DNA of 64,000 bases. Source: an uncultured Leptolyngbyaceae cyanobacterium. GTDB taxonomy: Bacteria; Cyanobacteriota; Cyanobacteriia; Leptolyngbyales; Leptolyngbyaceae. The stretch lies in assembly GCA_938023035.1 (NCBI GenBank), contig CALIDI010000049.1, positions 58,835 through 122,834 of the forward strand, read 5' to 3'. The translations under genes and the position numbers were made by a program. The notes under the pieces are model-generated. The model worked only from the letters and a program-made list of their open reading frames with translations. It made no database searches and was not told where the DNA came from. Each line of letters begins with the position of its first letter. Positions within the stretch are counted from its first letter, which is position 1. This document shows, piece by piece, positions 57,599 through 64,000 of the stretch.

Positions 57599-60193
57599 AT
57601 GCAAAAATCAAACCCTACTGCCGCAATTCCACCCTATGTCTGGAGCCGCCCCCTCGGGCAAGGTTGGGAAAACCCCTATCAGGTTCGCTACTCGAGTAAC
57701 CTGGACGATGGCCCTTGGCATGGGGCGCCTCTGGGTGGGCTAGGAGCCGGATGTCTGGGGCGATCGCCCCGAGGCGATTTTAATCTCTGGCATCTAGATG
57801 GAGGTGAACATACCTTTGGCCGCATTGCGGCCTGCCAATTTAGTGTGTTTGAGCAAGTCGGGGAGCAAACCCACGCCTACGCCCTGTGTACCGAACCGCC
57901 TGCTGATGGTTGTTTGAGTACTTGGGGCTGGTATCCCGACAAAGCCGCAGGTGAGGATTTCATCTCCCAGTCTACGGGTACTTATCACGCTCTTTATCCC
58001 CGTAGTTGGTTTACCTATGAGCGAGTTTTTAATGCAGAACTCACCTGCGAACAGTTTTCACCGATCTGGGCGGCCAACTACCAGGAAAGCAGCTATCCAA
58101 TCGCCGTCTTTGTTTGGACGGCCCATAACCCCACCGATCAGCCGATTACCCTGAGTGTGCTGCTGACCTGGCAAAATCTGGTGGGATGGTTTACGAATCG
58201 CTTGAAATCGCCAGAGGTTAAGCTGCGGGATGATGGCAGCCCTGTCTATGACTACGCACCCTGCTGGGGGGAAAGTCAGGGGAATGTGAACCAGTTGGTT
58301 GGAGATGAGCAACGGCTGGGAATTCTGCTAAGCAATGGACGCGAGCCGATCGCACCACCGGCTGAAGGGGAAGGGCAATGGGCGATCGCGACGTTGTTGA
58401 ACCCGCTGGTAACGGAAGTGTTTTACGACACGCGCTGGAACCCTGCGGGAGATGGGGCGGATATTTGGCAGTCCTTTTCTCAGGATGGATCCCTGCGCAA
58501 CCAGGAAGAGGAAACCCCTGCTGCAGAAGGTGAGCAAATAGCGGCTGCGATCGCGGTGCGATTTACCCTGAAGCCAGGGCAAACCCGCCAAATTCCCTTT
58601 GTATTGGCCTGGGATTTGCCCGTTACAGAATTTGCCCCAGGGATTCAATATCTGCGACGCTACACAGATTTTTTTGGGCGAAATGGTCAAAATGCCTGGA
58701 GTATGGTGCGTACTGCTTTGAAGCACTATCCTACCTGGCAGCAAAAGATCAGCGAATGGCAGCAGTCTATTTTAGAACGACCGAATGTTCCCTCCTGGCT
58801 TAAACCTGCCCTGTTTAACGAACTCTACGATCTCACCCAGGGCGGCACCCTGTGGACAGCAGCGACAGAAGATGACCCGGTGGGGCAATTTGCGATTCTT
58901 GAATGTCTTGATTATCGCTGGTACGAAAGTCTGGATGTGCGGCTCTATGGGTCTTTTGCCCTGTTGATGCTATTTCCCGAATTAGAGAAAGCGGTGCTGC
59001 GTGCCTTTGCGCGGGCGATCCCAACCGAGGATGCCCGCACCCGCCCAATTGGCTATTACTATACGATTGGCGTCGAGAGTCCCCAGGCCGTTCGCAAGGC
59101 GGCGAGAGCGACTCCCCATGATTTGGGCGCACCCAATGAGCATGTCTGGCAACAAACTAATTACACCAGCTATCAAGACTGTAACCAGTGGAAGGATTTG
59201 CCCTGCGATTTTGTCTTGCAGGTGTATCGTGACTACTTACTGACAGGGGCAGATGATGTTGCGTTTCTAGAAGATTGCTGGGAACCGATTGTCCAAACGT
59301 TGCGTTATCTCAAATCCTTTGATCAGGATGGTGACGGCATTCCTGAACATTCGGGTGCCCCTGATCAAACGTTTGATGACTGGAAGTTGCAGGGAGTTAG
59401 CGCCTACTGTGGCGGGTTATGGATTGCAGCCTTGGAAGCAGCGATCGCGATCGGGCGCCTTCTCGCCTCGACCACCAGTAGTTTCCGACAAGTGAGTAGC
59501 CTCCAACAGGTGTTAGGCGAGTTTCTAATCTGGCTGGATCAGGCGCGATCGGTTTACCACGAAACTCTTTGGAATGGTAGTTATTATCGCATTGATAGTG
59601 CGAGTGGTTCGGAGGTGGTGATGGCTGACCAACTCTGCGGCCAATTTTATGCGCGCCTACTGGGGTTACCCGATGTGGTTTCTGAAAGCTGTACGAAAAC
59701 AGCCCTCCGCACGATTTATCAGGCTTGTTTTGTCAAATTTAATGAATATGTGGCTTCAGGGGCGATCGCGGCCCAGACCTACACTTCTGTGATCGCAGCG
59801 CGCGCCGCCGAAACGGCTGAGCGTGAAAAGGCGACAGTTGCAGATGACCACTCCCCAGACCAGCCACATCCAGCTAGGCCGCTTTCTGATCATTCCCCAA
59901 TTGGGGCGGCCAACGGCGTTTTGCCTGATGGCTCTCCAGAAAACCCCAATGCCACCCATCCCCTAGAAGTCTGGATTGGAATTAACTTTGGCTTAGCCGC
60001 TTTCATGATTCAAATGGGCCTGTATGACGAGGGTTTAGAAATCACAGAAGCTGTGGTTCGGCAAATTTATGATCACGGTTTGCAATTTCGTACCCCAGAA
60101 GCCATTACAGGCAATCGCACCTTTCGCGCCAGTCACTACCTGCGCCCGATGGCAATTTGGGCGGTATATGGCCTGCTGAGTGGCGAGCTATAG
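57599..60193 (+). CDS. GH116 glucosylceramidase-like glycosidase
   Basis: An 864-residue protein of the non-lysosomal glucosylceramidase (GBA2) / GH116 family. The N-terminal beta domain starts with GAPLGGLGAGCLGRSPRGDFNLW. The (alpha/alpha)6 catalytic domain has FAILECLDYRWYESLDVRLYGSF, with the predicted nucleophile Glu, and GAPDQTFDDWKLQGVSAYCGGLW, with the predicted acid/base Asp. It acts on beta-glucosides or beta-xylosides in other bacteria. A low-complexity insert around 738-785 (TAEREKATVADDHSPDQPHP) is unusual. No signal peptide is seen. Confidence 0.9.
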   Translation: MQKSNPTAAIPPYVWSRPLGQGWENPYQVRYSSNLDDGPWHGAPLGGLGAGCLGRSPRGDFNLWHLDGGEHTFGRIAACQFSVFEQVGEQTHAYALCTEPPADGCLSTWGWYPDKAAGEDFISQSTGTYHALYPRSWFTYERVFNAELTCEQFSPIWAANYQESSYPIAVFVWTAHNPTDQPITLSVLLTWQNLVGWFTNRLKSPEVKLRDDGSPVYDYAPCWGESQGNVNQLVGDEQRLGILLSNGREPIAPPAEGEGQWAIATLLNPLVTEVFYDTRWNPAGDGADIWQSFSQDGSLRNQEEETPAAEGEQIAAAIAVRFTLKPGQTRQIPFVLAWDLPVTEFAPGIQYLRRYTDFFGRNGQNAWSMVRTALKHYPTWQQKISEWQQSILERPNVPSWLKPALFNELYDLTQGGTLWTAATEDDPVGQFAILECLDYRWYESLDVRLYGSFALLMLFPELEKAVLRAFARAIPTEDARTRPIGYYYTIGVESPQAVRKAARATPHDLGAPNEHVWQQTNYTSYQDCNQWKDLPCDFVLQVYRDYLLTGADDVAFLEDCWEPIVQTLRYLKSFDQDGDGIPEHSGAPDQTFDDWKLQGVSAYCGGLWIAALEAAIAIGRLLASTTSSFRQVSSLQQVLGEFLIWLDQARSVYHETLWNGSYYRIDSASGSEVVMADQLCGQFYARLLGLPDVVSESCTKTALRTIYQACFVKFNEYVASGAIAAQTYTSVIAARAAETAEREKATVADDHSPDQPHPARPLSDHSPIGAANGVLPDGSPENPNATHPLEVWIGINFGLAAFMIQMGLYDEGLEITEAVVRQIYDHGLQFRTPEAITGNRTFRASHYLRPMAIWAVYGLLSGEL

Positions 60194-60216
60194 CGCTGCT
60201 GTTGGCTGTGATCGTC

Positions 60217-60258
60217 ATAGCCACTTGACTATAGCCACTTGACTATAGCCACTTGATT
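60217..60258 (+). repeat. 14-bp tandem repeat, three units
   Basis: ATAGCCACTTGACT repeated three times, the last with one change, just after the GH116 stop. Confidence 0.85.
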
Positions 60259-60287
60259 GAAGAGTTGAAGAGGAGGTATGGGGGTGG

Positions 60288-60345
60288 AACCCCTAGCTGG
60301 GGGCCGCCTCCCACACCCTTAACCTCCAAGGAACTGAGCAACCGA
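60288..60345 (+). repeat. Dispersed repeat family E, copy 4
   Basis: GAACCCCTAGCTGGGGGCCG, CACACCCTTAACCTCCAAGG and GAGCAACCGAGCGATG align in order with 49980-50048. Confidence 0.6.
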
Positions 60346-60425
60346 GCGATGCCCTGGGAAAGCAGGCGCAAAATTAACTCCTGCGCCTGCTAGGGGAGAT
60401 CAGGCGATCGCAATGTCTTAGGCAC

Positions 60426-60893
60426 CTATTGCTCAGGACGCATATGGCGGCGCTGGCTAGAGCGCTGGCCGCGCTGCTGCCTCATTTCTTGTAGCTTTTG
60501 GCGTTGCTCAGGGGTGAGAATTGCCTCGATCTGACGCTGGGTATCTTCCCGCACGGCTTTCATTTGGGCTTTTTGGGCTTCCGTCAGGTTTAGGTTAGGG
60601 CGCTGCCGCTGTTGCCGGGCCGCCTGGAGCTGAGCCTGCTGTTCACCGGTTAGAATCGCGCCCATTCTTTGCTTGGCTGATTCTCGCACTTGCCGCATTT
60701 GTGCCTTTTGGGCATCGGTCAAATTGAGTTCTTGCCACCCTTTGCCCCTCTGCATCTGATCGGCTCGGTTTGGGCGCACACCCGGTGCAGTTTGGGCCGC
60801 GACTCCATCGGTGAGCGGTGGCATCAAGGGGGCAGCAGCAACAAACAAAACAGCGATCGCGCCAGGTAATAGAACCAAGGGCTTGATTTTCAT
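60426..60893 (-). CDS. Spy/CpxP-like LTXXQ periplasmic protein
   Basis: A 155-residue protein. ATG 60893 is chosen because AGAGGA lies seven bases upstream. An earlier ATG (60926) would add 11 residues. A signal peptide is clear (LLPGAIAVLFVAAAPL). The mature part carries repeats of the LTxxQ pattern: LNLTDAQKAQMRQVRE, ILTGEQQAQLQ, LNLTEAQKAQMKAVRE, ILTPEQRQKLQ. This is the hallmark of Spy/CpxP periplasmic chaperone-like proteins. It ends in a very basic tail (RGQRSSQRRHMR). Confidence 0.88.
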   Translation of the reverse strand: MKIKPLVLLPGAIAVLFVAAAPLMPPLTDGVAAQTAPGVRPNRADQMQRGKGWQELNLTDAQKAQMRQVRESAKQRMGAILTGEQQAQLQAARQQRQRPNLNLTEAQKAQMKAVREDTQRQIEAILTPEQRQKLQEMRQQRGQRSSQRRHMRPEQ

Positions 60894-61002
60894 AGAAATC
60901 CTCTTTGTGACTGAAGGGTTAAACACAACATCGGATCCGTTTGTTGTATTCCATTAGACCAAGAGGATAGGGGGAAGGTTCAAGAAAACCCTAGCGCCTT
61001 AC

Positions 61003-62349
61003 TCACAACACGCGAAAAGTGCTGGCGATTTGTTCAACCGCAGGATAAGTGCAGATTTCCTCAAGGGCACGGCGAAAGTTCCCTTCTTTGACATCGTGGG
61101 TGACGACGACAATTTCTGCCGTATCAGAACGGCGATCAATTTGTACGACTGACTCTAGGCTGACTTCATGGTGGCCAAAACAGGTGCCCAGTTTGCCAAT
61201 CACCCCTGGAAAATCCTTTGTTAAAAAGCGAGCATAGAAACGGGTGACGACATCCGAAATTGGAGCAACGGTACAGTAATGTTGGTGGGAACAGGCCAGC
61301 AGCGGATCGAGCAGTGGGAGGCCGCTGGGTTGTACGGCACAGCCGCGCTCAACTTTGAGGATGGCGGCAATATTTAATATATCGGCAACCACAGCGCTGG
61401 CGGTGGGGCCAGCCCCAGCCCCAGGGCCAAAGAACATCACCTGTCCGATAGGGGTGCCTTCAATCAAGATGGCGTTGTAGACATCGTTGACGCTGGCTAG
61501 AGGGTGTTGCTTTGGCACTAAGGTGGGATGCACCCTCACCTGGAGATGATCAAGGCTATCTGGGGTGGGTTGCGATGCGCGTTTTGCGATCGCCAACAGC
61601 TTAATCACAAACCCCAATTGCTCTGCGTAAGCAATATCCGTCGCGCTAACACCCCGAATGCCTTCGCAGTAAACCTCTTCTAACTTGATACGCCCACCAA
61701 AAGCAAGACTAGCCAAAATGGCAATTTTATCGGCAGCGTCAAACCCATCTACATCGGCGGTCGGGTCAGCTTCGGCGTAACCCAACTGTTGGGCATCCGC
61801 AAGAATCTGGGCAAAATCTCCCCCCTCATTTTTCATCCGGGTCAGGATGTAGTTTGTCGTGCCATTCACAATGCCAGTGACGCTATGGATGCGATTAGCG
61901 CAAAGAGATTGCTTGAGTGGCTCAATCACGGGGATTCCCCCCCCGACGGCGGCTTCTAACAGCACATAAACTCCGGCTTGGGCCGCAGCGGTGTAGATCT
62001 CTGCACCAAACCGGGCAATCACAGCTTTATTGGCCGTAACCACATGTTTCCGGTGCTCAATGGCTTTGAGAATCAGCGATCGGGCTGGCTCAAGACCGCC
62101 TATTAATTCCACTACAATATCCACGCTGGGATCGGTAACAATCGACGCTAAATCAGTGGTCAACTGCTCAGGTGGAAGTGTGACCGTTCGGGGCTTATCG
62201 AGCGATCTCACTCCCACTCGATAAATTGCCAATTCCTGTACTAGGGGATGCCGCTGCGCCGGATCTTGCAAAATCTGTACCGTTCCTGCCCCTACGGTTC
62301 CTAAGCCGAGCAAACCGATTTTGAATGCCACAGTTCCAAATCCACTCAA
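61003..62349 (-). CDS. hom: Homoserine dehydrogenase
   Basis: A 448-residue NAD(P)-dependent enzyme reducing aspartate semialdehyde to homoserine on the path to threonine and methionine. It has the Rossmann motif GLLGLGTVGAGTV, the catalytic region VTANKAVIA, GIVNGTTNYILTRM and GYAEADPTADVDGFDAADK. A C-terminal ACT domain (VIGKLGTCFGHHEVSLESVVQ) suggests feedback control by threonine. The ATG at 62349 or a GTG six codons in are both possible starts. Confidence 0.96.
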   Translation of the reverse strand: MSGFGTVAFKIGLLGLGTVGAGTVQILQDPAQRHPLVQELAIYRVGVRSLDKPRTVTLPPEQLTTDLASIVTDPSVDIVVELIGGLEPARSLILKAIEHRKHVVTANKAVIARFGAEIYTAAAQAGVYVLLEAAVGGGIPVIEPLKQSLCANRIHSVTGIVNGTTNYILTRMKNEGGDFAQILADAQQLGYAEADPTADVDGFDAADKIAILASLAFGGRIKLEEVYCEGIRGVSATDIAYAEQLGFVIKLLAIAKRASQPTPDSLDHLQVRVHPTLVPKQHPLASVNDVYNAILIEGTPIGQVMFFGPGAGAGPTASAVVADILNIAAILKVERGCAVQPSGLPLLDPLLACSHQHYCTVAPISDVVTRFYARFLTKDFPGVIGKLGTCFGHHEVSLESVVQIDRRSDTAEIVVVTHDVKEGNFRRALEEICTYPAVEQIASTFRVL

Positions 62350-62410
62350 TAACAGTGCATCCCACCATTGTAGGGGAGTAAGGACGGGTCTTTAAGGTAA
62401 GGTCGCCAAT

Positions 62411-62436
62411 AAAAAAGGCTCCCAACCATGGGAGCC
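62411..62436 (-). terminator. Terminator of the psbD-psbC transcript
   Basis: GGCTCCC (62417-62423) pairs with GGGAGCC (62430-62436), six-base loop. On the minus strand six T follow the stem. It lies 36 bases past the psbC stop. Confidence 0.88.
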
Positions 62437-62471
62437 AAAAAACAAATGAGCAACTTAGCCAAATGTGGAGG

Positions 62472-64000
<1,529 letters not shown>

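Overview
The window is a cyanobacterial chromosome segment, probably from a filamentous Leptolyngbya- or Oscillatoriales-like strain. The genus is an inference. The phylum is secure: it has psbN/psbH, psbC plus the 3' end of psbD, cp12, a bicA-type bicarbonate transporter, cyanobacteria-specific families (DUF2808, DUF2854, DUF3177, DUF1825, CRR7), a tmRNA encoding the tag ANNIVPFARKAAPVAA, and many HIP1 octamers (GCGATCGC). Most genes are housekeeping or small conserved families. Intergenic regions are long (often 0.5-1.7 kb) and filled with short dispersed repeats. I see no prophage, no transposase gene and no tRNA gene.

Layout. 1-5.4 kb: 5'-truncated GH38 alpha-mannosidase, convergent psbN, psbH, a TatA-type translocase subunit, and a response-regulator/histidine-kinase gene with an in-frame stop. 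5.7-9.8 kb: overlapping FecR and CHASE2 hybrid-kinase genes. 11-18 kb: YebC, two small membrane proteins, dienelactone hydrolase, YraN, GT9, TruB, DUF2808. 18.3-21 kb: an unknown protein, divergent rnpB and ffs RNA genes, a phasin-like protein and a Cys4 protein. 22-26.4 kb: Wzt-like ABC ATPase, YciI-like protein, PheT. 27-29.7 kb: SpkB-like kinase and methyltransferase, then two tiny ORFs with alternative hairpins. 29.8-31.5 kb: dnaN followed by a cluster of DnaA-box-like sequences and an AT-rich stretch, a good oriC candidate.

32-41 kb: a beta-barrel-like protein, CRR7, DUF2854, small proteins, a lone receiver domain, a group 2 sigma factor, CP12, DUF3177 and its small partner. 41-46 kb: GlmM, MobA, BicA. 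46-53.6 kb: CDF transporter, a membrane Ser/Thr kinase, DUF1825, enolase, GT4 glycosyltransferase. 53.7-57.3 kb: a two-copy 36-nt repeat, an MBL beta-CASP protein, a 40-residue membrane protein, 3-methyladenine glycosylase and tmRNA. 57.6-64 kb: GH116 glucosylceramidase-like enzyme, LTXXQ periplasmic protein, homoserine dehydrogenase, psbC-psbD.

The genes do not form one large system. Themes are photosynthesis and carbon metabolism (psb genes, CP12, BicA, enolase), signalling (two histidine-kinase loci, a lone receiver, two Ser/Thr kinases, a sigma factor), translation and RNA (PheT, TruB, RNase P RNA, SRP RNA, tmRNA) and glycan work (GH38, GH116, GT4, GT9, Wzt-like ATPase). The most unusual material is non-coding: a MITE-like family with inverted ends and at least one exact 9-bp target duplication, a CRISPR-sized repeat pair, the oriC candidate, and very short ORFs with strong ribosome binding sites.
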